Assembly (NCBI RefSeq): GCF_027887165.1
Contig: NC_077227.1
Span: forward strand, 541,449,189 to 541,513,188
Length of the DNA stretch: 64,000 nucleotides
From: Monodelphis domestica
Taxonomy: Eukaryota; Chordata; Mammalia; Didelphimorphia; Didelphidae
Reading direction: 5' to 3'
Below, one piece after another: positions 46,900 to 59,785 of the stretch. Under the pieces are notes generated by a model. The model saw only the letters and a list, made by a program, of their open reading frames with translations. It was not told the DNA's origin and made no database searches. Numbering within the stretch: position 1 is the stretch's first letter; every line of letters begins with the position of its first letter. Both the position numbers and the translations under genes were made by a program.

Positions 46900-47770
46900 A
46901 TTCCCATATGTGAACCTTAAAAATTCTCAGACCCTACTTCCCCATTTAAACAATGAAGGAACTTAGATCAGGAATGTGAGACCTCTACTTAGATCAGGAA
47001 TGTGAGATCTCTATTCCACCCCTACTAAAGCCTGCTTTAGGGGAAGAAACTCCTTGCTGAACAATGAAAAATACTTAAACCCATACTTATATTAAGGCAA
47101 AAGTTCTTAAGCTGTGCCTATTTTTAGATCTAATACAAAAGGGTGCTAAGTAGCTATAAAGGTCAGGCAACTTGTGAATTTACAAGGAGCAAAGAGGTGA
47201 GAAACTTACTCAGAGGTTTTTTAGGTGTGAACTTAATCAAAAAGTTCAAGCCTTCTTAGGTGTGAATTAAGAAAGGTCTGTCCTTTGGAAAACATCTACT
47301 GTGATCGGTAGATGTGAGAACATAGGGGAGGTGACATAGGAGAAAATTCCCTTTAAAAGGAGGTGAAAAGCTTAGATCAGAACTCTCTCTTGAGACAGTC
47401 TCAAGGAGGAGTCTCAGAAGAACTCTCGCTGGATCTCCCTCTGAGGAGACTCTGTCCCTCTGGGGTCTCTCTCTCAGGAAAGTCAGCTAGGAAAGTGAAT
47501 TGGAGGAAGCTGAACTGGTGTCTCTCTGAACACTGGAATGTTTCCTTGGACAAATCTTGTGGTGAGTGGATAAAAGACTGACTGATCTTTCTCTTAGGGC
47601 TTGGGCCTGGGTTGGCCAGGGCTGGCCTGGGCCAGCCTATCTTTTTCTCATTATTTCCTTTTTCTCTCTCTCTCCCTTTCTTTAATTCCTCATTGTAGTA
47701 ATTAAAATCTCTATAAAACCCAGCTGACTTGGGTATATTTAATAATTGGGAATTTTTCCCTGGCGACTAC
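46900..47770 (+). mobile_element. Solo LTR, family A (copy 2)
   Basis: Homologous to 10255-11180 in the same orientation. It shares 'tgctgaacaatgaaa', an AGATGTGAGAACATAGGGGAGG-like segment, the CT-rich tract before the polyadenylation region, ATTAAA near 47702, and the end 'ttccctggcgac'. A 26-base phrase is nearly repeated at 46965-47010. Diverged from copy 1, so not a recent duplicate. Confidence 0.62.
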
Positions 47771-48149
47771 CTTATATTTGATTTAAAACAAGACACTGTC
47801 TTGAAACCATATTTTCTGCAGTCACAAATTTTAAGGTCCAACTCTTTCATCTGCAACAGTTTATGTCTTCCACTATTTTAATTATTACACATATGTCAGT
47901 GTCAACTCATTGCTCATTTAAGGATGGTCTTGCATGCATTTTGTCACTGATGTTTGTAGAAGCAGGAAAGGGCTATACAGGATGATAGAAGGACTTATTA
48001 GTGGTTTAATAGGCTATTACATTTCACATTTCATCCCCTGATTGCCACCTCACTGTTGGTAAATATTCTATATTTAGCCAGACTTCTCCTCAGATAGCAG
48101 GTATTTCATTGTCAAGACTGTATTTGAAACATTCCTAATATATAGTTGG

Positions 48150-48405
48150 AAAATCTTGAACCCCAGGACTATGTTCCCCAGACTTCCTTCTATATCTCCC
48201 AGCATCCCTTTCCCTGTGTCCTCACATTTGCATGGTTATGTGATTGGTTATAAGTTTTCTGAAACTCTTGCCTCTCTCTCTTTTTATTGAGATCCCAGTT
48301 GAGTTAGGCAGGTTTTTACTCCCTTAAAATTTTTTTAATATATCTTATCAATATAATATTTTGGTTATTGTATATTAATTTTAATTCTTACACTAACTTG
48401 GTTAA
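48150..48405 (+). mobile_element. LTR fragment, family C (copy 2)
   Basis: See the copy at 44075-44400. Contains 'cttgaaccccaggactatg', 'cagcatccctttccctgtgt', a CCTCTCTCTCTT tract, and a TTTTTTAATATATCTT region where the other copy has AATAAA. Confidence 0.55.
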
Positions 48406-48659
48406 GCCTGATAGAATTTAACTTGAATTCATTGAACTAATTGACTCCCAGACACAAATAACAATCTTAATGCTTAGAAATGCATGCTTGGGATATTAGA
48501 GAAATGCAAGATAAATTATGAATAAAGTGTTATGAGGAAAATATCATAGATAAAATAACATATGAGCACAAATACATACTGTGTTCATATTATATAATCA
48601 AGAATTTACTTTATAAAAATATAAATACAGTAATACAAATGGACTGGTGAGGTATATGT

Positions 48660-49262
48660 GAATCATGTATAAAAATGTTTGTTATTTTTACATATGGGGT
48701 GTATGGGGTGCTCAGGGAGGAGTAGTATCTCTGGTATGGAGGGCTTGTCGTGCCCTCCTAGGGCAGCTCTCCAGCCTCTGACCCCCACCTGACATCCAGC
48801 TCTCACTTGTGGCTCCCAGTAGCTGCTAGCATGCGGCAGTGGCCACACCCCGGGCAAAGGCTTCGACAGGCCGGCCAAAGCTTGTGAGGGGTCGTCGTCG
48901 ACCCCTGGTGAACTAGGGCTTTGCTCACCCAGCATGTGAAGACTGCTTCAGCTGAACAGACGGAAGAAACCAATAAGAAGGTTCAACGGCTGAGATGGCG
49001 ACGCAGCAAGGCACTATGGAGTGCTTAGGGCATGTTGGAGCACAAAAGACAACACGGCCATCCAATGCAGCTGAGGAAGTCTCCAGATGTAATGACTTTT
49101 CGTGCCACTGGACCCCGGCTTCCAATGCCGAGAGAGTGGGACTGTCTCTGTGCATCGACTTTTCCACTTAAATCTTCATGCACAAGTGTCTTTGTGCACA
49201 AAAACACACAAAGACAATAGTCATCCTCGGTTACAGAGAGACTACTACTACTACTATTTTTA
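48660..49262 (+). mobile_element. RTE-like non-LTR element or its SINE, CpG-rich
   Basis: A GC- and CpG-rich block that stands out from its AT-rich flanks. It has recognisable recurring phrases ('gtggccacaccccgggcaaa', 'cacccagcatgtgaagactg', 'gccactggaccccggcttcc', 'tcatcctcggttacagagag') and ends in a (CTA)n tail at 49242-49255. A short-repeat 3' tail instead of poly(A) is typical of RTE-clade elements and their SINEs. Frames on both strands (48663-49405) are non-coding relics. The exact family name is uncertain. Confidence 0.5.
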
Positions 49263-49424
49263 CATATGTGGGATGGTTTAAAATATTTCATTTAGAGAGT
49301 TTTCAGGTGCATAAGAGTTCTCAATTTATACAACAGACTAAATTAGAACAATTACAGCCATCTATAAAGCTTAGCCATTGTTTATGTCTATTCACATGGC
49401 ATTAAAACTCAAATAGAATATCAG

Positions 49425-49520
49425 TCAATCAGCAAGCACCTACTATATCCTAGACATTGTGCTAAATAATAGTCATACAAAACAAAAAATGACACAATCT
49501 ATCCCTTCAAATGGAGTACA
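49425..49520 (-). mobile_element. L2-type LINE 3' end, antisense
   Basis: 'cagtcaatcagcaagcacct' then 'gacattgtgctaaataatag' and 'tatcccttcaaatggagta'. Confidence 0.45.
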
Positions 49521-49925
49521 TTAGGTGAATGTGGGACAGCCTGGAAGAAGGCATGGAGATGGGAAATAGTGGTACAGTATAGGAGTAACAGCAAATTGTT
49601 CAATTGGTCTGGACCATCCACCTCAAACAAGGGACTAATAATGTATTATATGATTAGTCGGGTTCTAAAGGGATTTAAATGCCAGAAATTTTTGCATCTG
49701 ATCCTATAAATAATAGTAAACCACTGGAGTTTATTAAGTAGGAAGATGACATTGTCTGATTTATGAGTTAGAAATATCAATTTGGAAGTTATGAGAGACA
49801 GACAGAAAGACAGACATAGCAGGAATATCTTAAAAGAGATTATTATAATAGATCATGGGAAAGAGGTTAGTGACATGCTGAATTTGGGTGATGGGGAGAA
49901 AGCCCTGGTATAAGGTTAAATAAAA
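49521..49925 (+). mobile_element. Unassigned ancient repeat (copy 1)
   Basis: Phrases 'gaaggcatggagatgggaaa', 'aaaccactggagtttattaa' and 'gacattgtctgatttatgag' recur, diverged, at about 62400-62720. I recognise this as a common old interspersed repeat but cannot name it. Confidence 0.4.
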
Positions 49926-52030
49926 ACAAACAATGCATTTTGCTTTCAGTCTTAGCTCTGGTATTTAATAACTCTGGGACTCAGAAATTCTTTCTCCTCT
50001 CTTTAATCCTCAGTTATCTCATCTTTGAAGGAACAGGGCTCTAAACATTCAGTGATTTATTCTAACAGATGTAGATAGGATTTGTTTTATCATTAAATAT
50101 GTGGCATTTACAAGGATGATGTTTTCTTTCCTTTATTAATTTTTTTCTATTCAGTTAAATTATGAATGTGAGTTCCTTTTTTGTTGACCCACCACCATGT
50201 TATGTGGTAGGAGTTGATATTCTAGAATTTGCTAGTGTTTCATTAAGGTAGTCACACTCCTTTATCCAATTTTCCCTTGGGACAAAAGACACAAATGAAC
50301 AAAATGACTGCAAGGGCCCAGTCAAGACTGGGGTGTCACCAGTGGTGTATTAGTAAATGTTTAACAACTAGTTCTCTGGAGAAAAATGGACATGACACAC
50401 CTTTAAGTTTAATTTACATTGATGCATTTCCCTGTCATTTTCTTAAGTACAAATCAACAAAAAATGTGAATTAATTTGTAGTGTTTGTTACTTAATAAGA
50501 TGGAAAGGTTCATACTAAAATTTTAATAATTCATTCTCTCAGGCCAGTTTGAGTAGCTCAAGCACACTACTGAGCATGGTCCAAGATAGTTACATAGAAA
50601 AAAGCTAAATCATAGAATCTTTGACTTAGAAACAAACTTAGGGTTCATGTAGCTTCACTTGAATAATTAATGGAAAGTCAAAACTTATTGTTTTAACCAA
50701 CTAAACTAACTAGACATAGGATGAAAATGAGAGAAAAGCCTGTATATGAGAAATGGGATAGGACATTCTCTTCACATGTGAGCCTTTGTTCATGGGAACT
50801 GAATGCAAAATTATGCTTAAAAAAATAATACCTTACTTAGTGACCCACAATTAATACTTGATGATACACAGACAACATTATGGGAGTCAAATCAAATCTA
50901 ACACATATTCATTTTTTCCACTTTGGCTTAAGATGCAAAATTATCTTTTTTATTAGCTTGGTATTAATTCTATGGTCTTCCCCAAAGCATACCTCCTAAC
51001 TGTCCATGCTTCTTGTTTTCGTATCCTTCTTTAAATCTCAGGAGAAAGAATTCACATAATAAATTTGAGTTAAAAAAAAGCTACAGATGCCATATTTTAA
51101 AACTCTGGTAAAGAAATATTTTCCACTGGCAAACACATTCAAGGTGTTATTTAGACAGTTATAAAATAGCATGTCAAAGATTAGTCATTTTTTGAGACTA
51201 AGTGTAGGTCAAATAAGTTATTGGTTCTCTTTCTAAAGAAACATTGGAGGGATCATTCATTTTAATACCAAATTTTTAGTTTAGATATTTATATATTTGT
51301 TAGTGCGAGAAGTTTTACACAAATGGGAAAATGTTTTGGGACCTCAGATCAGTTATCCATGTTAAAAACTTAGTGAAAGCACCATTATATCTTTTTCTCT
51401 TCCATGCTTTGGAATGATCAGTTGAATTTTCCAAAATGAAGTGTGACCTCATGTTTCATAATATTCACATTTGCTTGTACCTATGATGTAACTCAAGTCA
51501 AATTAATTCTATTAAATTACTTTTCTAGGACAACATATTTATCTGTAAAATTCTATGCTAGTTGATACTATATATAGTTTTTCTTGTCAAATACAGTCAA
51601 AATGTGACCAGTGCTTCTATACTTGGATACTTTGTGGGATTCAGTTTACACTATCATGAAATAACACCACTAGAACCTGACTCTGTTTTGCTGTGGAGGA
51701 AAAATAAGAAAACAAACACACAGTATTTTGAAATGCTTATATAAATGTCAATTATTATGTCTAACATTATTATAATTATTATATAATTATTCAAAAATTG
51801 TTTAATCGTGTCTTTAAAACAAACAAATAAAAATATCTTCTAGTATAATTACCTGAAAAGCTAATGAAAGTCATCATACTAAGTCAGATCTATGATCTGC
51901 TCAATCCAATTCTCTTTGACAATAATTCAAAAGGTCTCACCAATGGTCCAATTCAATAGATTAGTAGTATTTTCCCTAGGATAGTTACTCATCATTACTT
52001 CTACAAATTTACATTTTCTAAGCATGTTCC
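49926..52030. other. Gene-free AT-rich stretch
   Basis: No gene or confident repeat. Frames at 50277-50474 and 51562-51744 are short and unsupported. Confidence 0.5.
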
Positions 52031-52039
52031 TTAAAGAAG

Positions 52040-52225
52040 TTTTATAGAGAGATTATTAAATTATTATTAATTAATTAAATTACAATCCTTATTTTATACT
52101 TAATAAAACTAAGTACTTCTGAAAATGAAGACCTGATAATCACCCAGCTACTAAATGCCTGAGATGAGATTCAAAACTGTTTCCTTTCTCCAAGTTCAGA
52201 ATTTTTCATTAGGCCACAATATAAT
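52040..52225 (-). mobile_element. MIR SINE, antisense, diverged
   Basis: 'cacccagctactaaatgcct' followed by 'gagattcaaaactgtttcc' and 'cattaggccaca'. Confidence 0.5.
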
Positions 52226-52663
52226 TATTCAACATTATTTTCTGATACTTTCCCTTTTATACAACATGTAAGTTTCTACATCTCCATTTCTCAAAAAGGT
52301 ATACAAAGGAAATGATGGCTAGGCATTGAGGGATAGTGTCATAGAAGGTCAATGAACATGAAGATGAATTAGAAAAGGAAGAAGAAAGAAAAGGGGCAAA
52401 TAAATTTATCATGTCTTAAAATTTAATGTTATAGATGACAAAAGATCTAATGGAGAGTGGAAGTATGTAGGAAAGGGAAAAAAAAAGCTTAGCTATATCC
52501 CTATCTGGAATAAGGAAAAGGTGGCAACATTTTACTAAAAGTAGAATCAGATATCTGTATTTGTCCAGAGAAATGAGTCAGGTTTGTACGTCTGTGTCAG
52601 AAATACAGTAACAGACATAATTGATAGAAACTGTTTTGTACTCTGTTAAATAAAGAATATAAA

Positions 52664-53310
52664 AGGTGTAATATTTATTGGAGAAGGTGGGGAATTGGGG
52701 AAACAGGGGATAATGAAGTTTATGTCAGGGTGTGGAGGAGTTGAGGGGAGAGAGGACTATTGCTGCTGGTGAGGCAAAGGAGAGAGATGTCCTGTGCTGA
52801 CAGGCAGCAGCAGGAATCCGATAAGGACTGCTTGTTGTTGAGTGACTGAACTGATGTTCAGCTCCCTCTCTGCCCCAGAAAAGATAGTCCACTTATCTAA
52901 CTGCAAATTCAAATAAGATAAAGTTTAATAACCAGTTTGGAATGGAGCGGTATCAAGAAAGAGGGGCAAGGGATGTTCCTAAATAAGGTTGGAGTTTTGT
53001 TCAGGTTCAGAGCTGAGGCCAGGTCTCACAGGCTGGTGGAGGGTTTCTCACACTCTCGTCCTCTATGCTAGTTTTGTCAATTTCAGAATCTTAGCAGTAG
53101 ACAGAAAGCAACCAAGGAAAGTTCTAACTTTCAGCACTGATTGGGCCTGTGTCTTTGGGCTGAACCAAGAAGAGCCACTGAATCCATACTGGGCAGAATG
53201 AGCTCCTCCCACCTCTAACACCAGGAAGGAAGAAAACCCAGCAGGAAGGAAGTACTAGTCACAAGACTGAACTGCCACTCCCAGTTGACTCTTCCCCCAC
53301 CAACTGTCAG
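52664..53310 (-). mobile_element. Solo LTR, family B (copy 2)
   Basis: Same orientation as 11607-12227, with long shared stretches ('gttgaggggagagagg', 'gatgttcagctccctct', 'aaaagatagtccacttatct', 'gcagtagacagaaagcaa', 'cttcccccaccaactgtcag'). Copy 2 has about 45 extra bases near 52945-52990 (a 'caagaaagaggggcaaggg' segment) that copy 1 lacks. Confidence 0.6.
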
Positions 53311-54065
53311 TTTTGACAATTTCTTCTCTCTTGATATTCCCACTGTTGCTTGTTCCAACAGAGTGGCAGAAAGTTCAGAACTTATTTCTACTTTCCTTTG
53401 TACAAAGGATCTGGAGAAGGGAACCAAATATAGCAATAATAACCACGAATGTAAATGTTTTGAAATCACTTATAAAGAAAAAGAACTACAAATAGGTTCT
53501 TTGCTACTTCTGTTATATTGGGCAAGTTATTTGTCCACTGTGGGCTCAAGTTTCTTCAAATGAAAATAAAGTGATTGTATTGCATGGTTCCTTTTAGTTT
53601 TAAATCTGATTCTATAATATGTTGTTTAAAATGAATATTCCTAAATCTACAAAGACATGTATTTTATAGAGAAAGGAGGAGGTACACATGAGTTTAGGAA
53701 AAGTAACAATTGCAAACATGTTTTCACTAGAAATAAGTCATAAGAAATAGCTTTGATATTCTGAAATAGGAAATGTCACAGCAATAAAATAATATTAACA
53801 TTTTGCTCAGCAAATAAGTACTTAAAGGAAAAGTAAAAAGAAAGGTAAAAAAATTGGAAGGCACTAACAGGAAAATAGAACCTTCATCTATTGTAATTTG
53901 TAATCAAACAATAATGATAAATATGATGAATTTTATAGATATAAAGAGAACTTGAGTGAACTGATGAATAGTACTATGTGTTTATGGTTTTATATGTATA
54001 AATTTATGTGCATCTAGATAGGTCTATCAAATTTCTAGTGTAGGTCAGGGAGGGAAAGGAGACAG
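53311..54065. other. Gene-free stretch
   Basis: Overlapping frames at 53285-53563 run out of the LTR and have no motif. Otherwise unrecognised AT-rich DNA. Confidence 0.45.
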
Positions 54066-54069
54066 CTCT

Positions 54070-54560
54070 GAACTTAAAATCTAACAATTTTTTTTAATCT
54101 TAGAATTTTGATAGAACATAATACTAAAATAATTAGTAAATGAAATATGAAAAAAGAAACTTCTGTGGAGACTAAAAAGCACTATCATAAATAATGATCC
54201 ATTTACTTAATAAATCATTGGAAACAATTAAAAATTAAATAAAGATCACAAAGCAATGCAATACAAGCAAAATTGTAGGATAGAGCTAAACTAGTCTTTA
54301 GGCAAATTGATTCTCTTAACAATTACAACAAGAAAAGAGAAAATAGAGAATTAATGAATAGAAAACATGCATGTAAAAATTAGAAAACAAAATTAGCAAA
54401 TCACAAACAGATACATCTAAAGAAATTTAGAAAATTAAAAGCAAAATAAACAATAAAGTATTAAGAACAATGGAACTAATAAGACAAAGAGCTATGTTAT
54501 TGGAGTCTATTAAAGTTTTGAAATCATTTACTAATTTCTCTTTAAGAGAAAACTAAATTT
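54070..54560 (+). mobile_element. L1 ORF2 middle region, decayed
   Basis: 'gaaaagagaaaatagagaat', 'aaaattagaaaacaaaatta', 'agacaaagagctatgttatt' and neighbours match the segment of ORF2 that follows the endonuclease domain. Many stops. Not joined to other L1 pieces. Confidence 0.5.
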
Positions 54561-54759
54561 GCAAGACCAAAAATCAGGAGGAAATTACAACATAAACATA
54601 ATTAACAGATATTATTATACATAAATACATGGAAATAAACTGCCTAGCCATTTCCTGGCAGCAAATTCCCTAGGTCAAGGAATTTGAGGATTTTATTTAT
54701 ATTTTTAGCATAGTATCAAATGGCTTCCCCACGAGGTTGAGACTCATTTATATTTTTCT

Positions 54760-55560
54760 TTGAATCATTTTGTGTATTTGCTTTGCTTTCATTCCCTTTT
54801 TTTTCCTCTGCCTCACTCTTCTTTGTCACCACAGAAATTTTCTATGGTTAGATTTTTTTCTTGATGTTTGCTCATTTGAAAGTATTATATTTTTGTCAAT
54901 TTATTTTCTTTCATCCATTTGATATTTTTAATTATTAGTAATATGCTTAAATAGGTCAAGAGTATGTGATTTTCATTGAATCACAATTTTTTCTTATTTT
55001 TATCCTTGGAGTTAATTTTAGTTTTCACTCTAAGCTGGTATCTTAATTGTATTTGACTAAGGAAAAAACACTACACAATAATGATCATTTTCTGTTTTTT
55101 AAAATATATGTGCTCAATTTCTCTTTGTGCTACAACATATCATATTTAGGGCCTAATTATTATTTTCCTGAAAAAATAGAAATTTATTTTCTTTAATTTA
55201 GAGTACTTTTTTTCTCTATCCTCTGCATTCTCTGGACAGATAATGGTGCATCAAATATGGTTATTTTACTTTACTCTTTTTTGCAAATATTAATCATAAT
55301 CCCTGAAAGATGAAAGTGAAATATTAATATTTGTTTTGCTTTTCTTCCACTTTTAGGAATGTCAAAACAGTTTTTTTAATTTTCTTCTCTTTAGGAGCTC
55401 TCGTGAATCATGCTTTCATTTAGTTTTTTGTTTTAATTTATAGTGCACATGTCAAGATTGACAATCATTTCCATAAAACTATATATACTTAGTAATTGGA
55501 TAGGATTTTAAAATTTAGATTTCCAACAGGTAAGTTAAAATGTATAAGGGTATAAGGAGT
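54760..55560 (-). mobile_element. L1 5'/ORF1 region, antisense, partial
   Basis: 54815-54870 matches the antisense L1 block seen at 50-100. The remainder to about 55560 is AT-rich, L1-like in character, and less certain. Confidence 0.35.
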
Positions 55561-57170
55561 ATAAAATCTTATAAATCTAAACTCCTTTCTTCTATCCTCT
55601 ATTTTGTCGATATAATGCAGTCATCACCTATGGGAACAGGGGCCATTGGGGCTAAGGGTTATTTAGGATTCATCTTTATTTCATGTATTTCCAAGGTCCA
55701 ATTATTCATCACCAAATAGCTGGGGGTTTCTACTAGTGATTAGCTTCCTCATTCTTATGTAGGCTGTTCTTTGGACTTAAATAGAATAGTTATTAAACCT
55801 GTACTTGAAACATTTAGGGTATAGTAGCAGTTTTAGAACATACTTTTTTTTAATGATGAATTTCTGGGCAAGCCATTGTGAAGAACCATAATCATCAAAG
55901 AATTTTGAGAAAATATGAATGAATCAAAATTTTGGGTAACAATAAGAATATGAGAGATGATATGTAGACTACATCATAATACACAAAATAATTTGTGGTT
56001 GAGAAATAAAGATAATCTCTAGAAAACATATGTTCAGAAAATAAATTGGGCTAATCACTGGATATAAAGTGAGGTTACAGATAGATATCTCTTGTGAATC
56101 ACTGCATTGTATGGATTTATGATAATGTAAAGCAATTTCTCAATCTCAGTTTATAAATATATGAAGGATCTATGAATGACTTGCACAGAGTCACACAAGT
56201 TAAGAATGAAGGGGGAAGTTATATTCTCTTTCTTCAGAAAGATTATGCCCAACTTCAAAATCATGGGTTGATAGAAAACAATTAAATACAATTCATACAT
56301 TAAATCTTATGGAGTCAGAACAGGAGACATTTGAAAACAGTATAAGATATGATACCAATAAAATTAGTTCAAGAATCCTATCTAACAAGATGAATGGTAA
56401 AACCAAACATCTTTAGGTGTTCAAAAGAATGAACTTAATATACACTAGGGAGATTATGTACTGTATCTTCTATAGTGTTGGCATAGTTCCTGAAGAATAC
56501 AGATTTTTTTAAGGGATAGGAAGGAGGAGGCAGTAAATTTAAGTTTGAATGCCATGAATCTAGTCCAAGTTGATGTTCAGTAAGAAAAAAAGAAATATTG
56601 TGATAAAAGAGCAAACGCACTAATTCTTGAGCACCTGGTTTAAATTCTTCCTCCTCCATTTACTTATTGTGATTTTGGTCAATCAAGCAAGAAATGTGTG
56701 TTAATTTCCTATAATGTGTCAAGCACTGGAGTAGACAGGAGATGAAAGTACAAAGAATGAAAGAATACTAACTTTCAAGGAGTTTATAATCTAATAAGGA
56801 AGGCAAGTATGTATAAAATACTTGAAGAATAAATGTAAGCTGAATATACCTAGGAAGTGATTAAATACCTGATAGTTTGGGAGAGAGAGTATAGGAAAAT
56901 AGGGTATCAGGAAAGGCAAGGAGCAAAACATGGAATGTAAGGTGCATCTTTTTGTAAGAGAAAATGGTAATGGAAACTTTTGTTATGACATCATTCAAAT
57001 TTCCCCAATATCCCTCCAAGAGAGCCATTTTATATAATAAAGAATATTTTAAGAAAAAAAATTAAAAAATAATTAGGAAAATTAATATTTTTTTAAAATT
57101 AAACTTTTGGGCTTCCTGCCTTGGCAAATGAGGAATGAGATGAGGAGTCTGTATATACTTGTTTACTGCA
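55561..57170. other. Gene-free stretch with old relics
   Basis: 56140-56215 looks like antisense MIR ('gacttgcacagagtcacaca'). 56680-56815 looks like an antisense L2-type 3' end ('caatcaagcaagaaatgtgt', 'caaggagtttataatctaat'). The 56435-56659 frame is unsupported. Confidence 0.4.
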
Positions 57171-57174
57171 ATTT

Positions 57175-57430
57175 CACAATGTTCACTTTTAATTATCAGT
57201 AGTTGTTCTTTCTACTTACATTATTCTCTTCATTATATATATTATTTTCTGGACTGTCTGTTTCATTCTTTATCAGTTAATATACTTTTCCATGCCTCTC
57301 TGTATTCATTATTTCTATTATATCTTACAAAACAATGCTATTTCATTCTATTAATGTACTATAATTTGTTTAGCCATTCTTTGTTTTTGATTCTGGGGCA
57401 CTGCTGGGAGCCATAAAAAGTGATGCATTT
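57175..57430 (-). mobile_element. L1 3' UTR, antisense, old
   Basis: 'ccatgcctctctgtattcat', 'acaatgctatttcattctat', 'aatttgtttagccattcttt' are the antisense of the L1 ORF2 tail. Responsible for the false 85-codon frame 57159-57416. Confidence 0.5.
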
Positions 57431-57890
57431 CCTTTGTTTTGAAATATTTATTAAAAGTAATTTTTGTAATTAGATGTTTTATTGCTTATCTTCCTTATGT
57501 TTCAATGTCTTCTCTGTTGAGGTATCTGCTTTTCTTCTAGGTTTTTAGTTGAATTTTCTTCAAAGGTACTTTGTAGTGTTCATCTTACTTTCTCTTTATA
57601 TTTCCCAGACTCACTTTCTGACTCCTTTCTCCTTTGATAGTAGGTCTTCATGGGGCCTAGAACTCAAAGCTGTTTCAGCATCCTCCTACACTGAGGAGTT
57701 CACTTTTCACTAAATGCCTCAACTGAATGCCAATGCCCTTTCCTTAGTGTCTGTTGAATCTGTAAGCTGGTGCCTGACTCAATGTCCTCTTACTTAAAGT
57801 TCTCTGGCTATGTACCAATACACCTAAAGAGATTAAAAAAAAAACAACAACCTTGCATTTTTAAGTTCCTTTTCCTTCACAAAGTATCAG
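57431..57890. other. Gene-free stretch
   Basis: 57600-57830 is GC-richer than its surroundings, but I recognise no family. Confidence 0.4.
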
Positions 57891-57892
57891 GC

Positions 57893-58105
57893 AGTAAGTG
57901 GCACAATGGATAGAGTGTCAGTCTTGGAGTTGAGTCAGATTTATCTTTCTGAGTTCAAATCTGGCCTCAGATACTTACTAGCTGTGTGGCCTTTGGCAAG
58001 GTATTTAACCATGTTTGCCTTGGTTTCCTCATCTGTAAAATGAGTCAGAGAAGGAAATGACAAATCATTCAAGTATCTTTGCCAAGAAAAGCCCAAATCG
58101 GTTCC
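57893..58105 (+). mobile_element. Marsupial SINE with MIR-like core and long tail
   Basis: Same layout as 12630-12860: 'gtggcacaatggatagagtg', 'gagttcaaatctggcctcag', 'gctgtgtggcctttggcaag', 'ggtttcctcatctgtaaaat', 'agtatctttgccaagaaaag'. The minus-strand frame 57941-58255 is a shadow. Confidence 0.8.
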
Positions 58106-58349
58106 CAAATAGCCAGATATACCTAAGCAATAACATAAGGGAGATGATGAGGACTTCAAATGAGATTGTGGCTGTGTGAATAGAGAGAATAGATGCAAGA
58201 GATATAACAAAGTTAAAAAATAATTTAAAAAGAAATAAAAAGCAAGATTTGGCAATTTACTGAATTCATGGAGTGATGGAGAATGAGAATAATATTGATT
58301 CTTGATGCTCTAAAGTGATATTTTGGGTAGAAATTACAAAAAGGAAAGG

Positions 58350-58490
58350 TGCAAGGTAGGGGATAGAACTTATTGAATAAATTACCCCATCTTTTTGGGC
58401 CTTAATTTACAAATCTGGAAAATAATGCTTTTGGAAGAGATGGTTTCTGAGGTTTCTTCTAGCTCTTCTATGATGACCCTTCTAGTATCC
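58350..58490 (+). mobile_element. MIR SINE 3' half, sense
   Basis: 'gggccttaatttacaaatct' and 'gaggtttcttctagctcttc' match the MIR end. Confidence 0.45.
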
Positions 58491-59535
58491 TAGATAGAGC
58501 AGAAGTTTGGTGCACAATGTTTACTAAACTGAATGTTTCTTACTGAGGTGGGGAGGGATTTGACATAAAAGTATATTGTAGGATATGGTAGTAAGAAGGC
58601 TACTTGTTTAACACCAAACTAGACACTATTATGCACCCTCTATAGGCGTACCTCTGGTTATAAAAATGCTCAAAAATTCAGTTTTTTGAAATAATTTCTC
58701 ACTTCCTAGAAATATTGTTCTAGTGAGGAGATATTCAGAGAGTAATGTAGTTAAATGATATTTTTACACTCCAGTACCCCATGCCTTTCCATCCAGAACA
58801 CACTGCCACACCAGGCTGCCTGGTCTCAGGGATTTATGAGTAGGGCAGCTGTGAACAGCTTTGTGTCACCTGCATAGAGATATTTTTCTCCCTGAGGGAA
58901 GACATTGACAAACATGTCCCATGATTTTCTGACAGTCTGTTCTCTCCTCTGTCACAGCAAGGGAGAGAACTAGGCTCACTACATGACTTCTGCACAACAT
59001 ATTTTTTTCTCTGAGAAACAAACAAAGCTTTCCCAAATTATGGTTAATACTCTAAAGCTAAAGAAAACATAATGACATTAGGTTTTCTAATAATCACAAG
59101 TTCAAAGAATTACATACTTTCAGATTTATTATTATTAAAGCAAAAATCTTCCATTAAAAGCAAGCCCTTTGAGGACAGGAAGTGTTTGTCTCTCTGCCTT
59201 TATGTTATTTATCTGCATTAATTAATCAATTGATTCATTCATCTGGAAAGAATTGAGAGGCGATCTGTTGTAACTATTTTATTAGAAAGATGAAATGACA
59301 GAGACCACAAGATAGAGTGTGATTAACTCAAGATTTTATGGGTAGTTCAGCACCATAGGGCACAGAGTTGGAAAGAACTCAGAGATTGTGTCTATTGAGA
59401 GACTCTCATTTGAGAAGAAAATTAATGAAGAGATATGAAAAAGATTCATTAAGAAGAAAGAAAGGGGAGGAGAGGAGGAAGGGAGGGAGGGAGGAAGGAA
59501 GGAAGGATAGATGAATGGATAGAATGAAGGGGTTG
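58491..59535. other. Gene-free stretch
   Basis: 59470-59510 is a short GGAA/GGGA tract. The rest is unrecognised. Frames at 58834-59025 and 59336-59581 are unsupported. Confidence 0.45.
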
Positions 59536-59539
59536 TTAT

Positions 59540-59785
59540 TAAATGTTTACAATGTGCTAAGAACTGTGCTAAGTACTTCACAAATATTATTTAATTTGAT
59601 TCTCATAAAATCTCTATGTAGAAGTTATTATGACCCCCTGTTTTACAAGTAAACTCAAATGAATACTTTAAATGGTTTGCCCAAAGTCACACAACTTGGG
59701 TGTGAGACTGGATTTGAACTCAGATCTTTCTGATTTATGGCTTAACAATGATCTACTGTACCACTGAGCTAAAATAGCAGTGGAA
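59540..59785 (-). mobile_element. MIR/core-SINE, antisense, long copy
   Basis: 'gctaagaactgtgctaagta', 'cacaaatattatttaatttg', 'gtttgcccaaagtcacacaa' and 'ggatttgaactcagatcttt' occur in full antisense order. Confidence 0.7.

Noticed and set aside
48663..49405. Cluster of overlapping 62-90 codon frames on both strands
   Set aside because: All lie in a GC-rich RTE-like repeat, where stops are rarer. The frames overlap each other and have no family resemblance.
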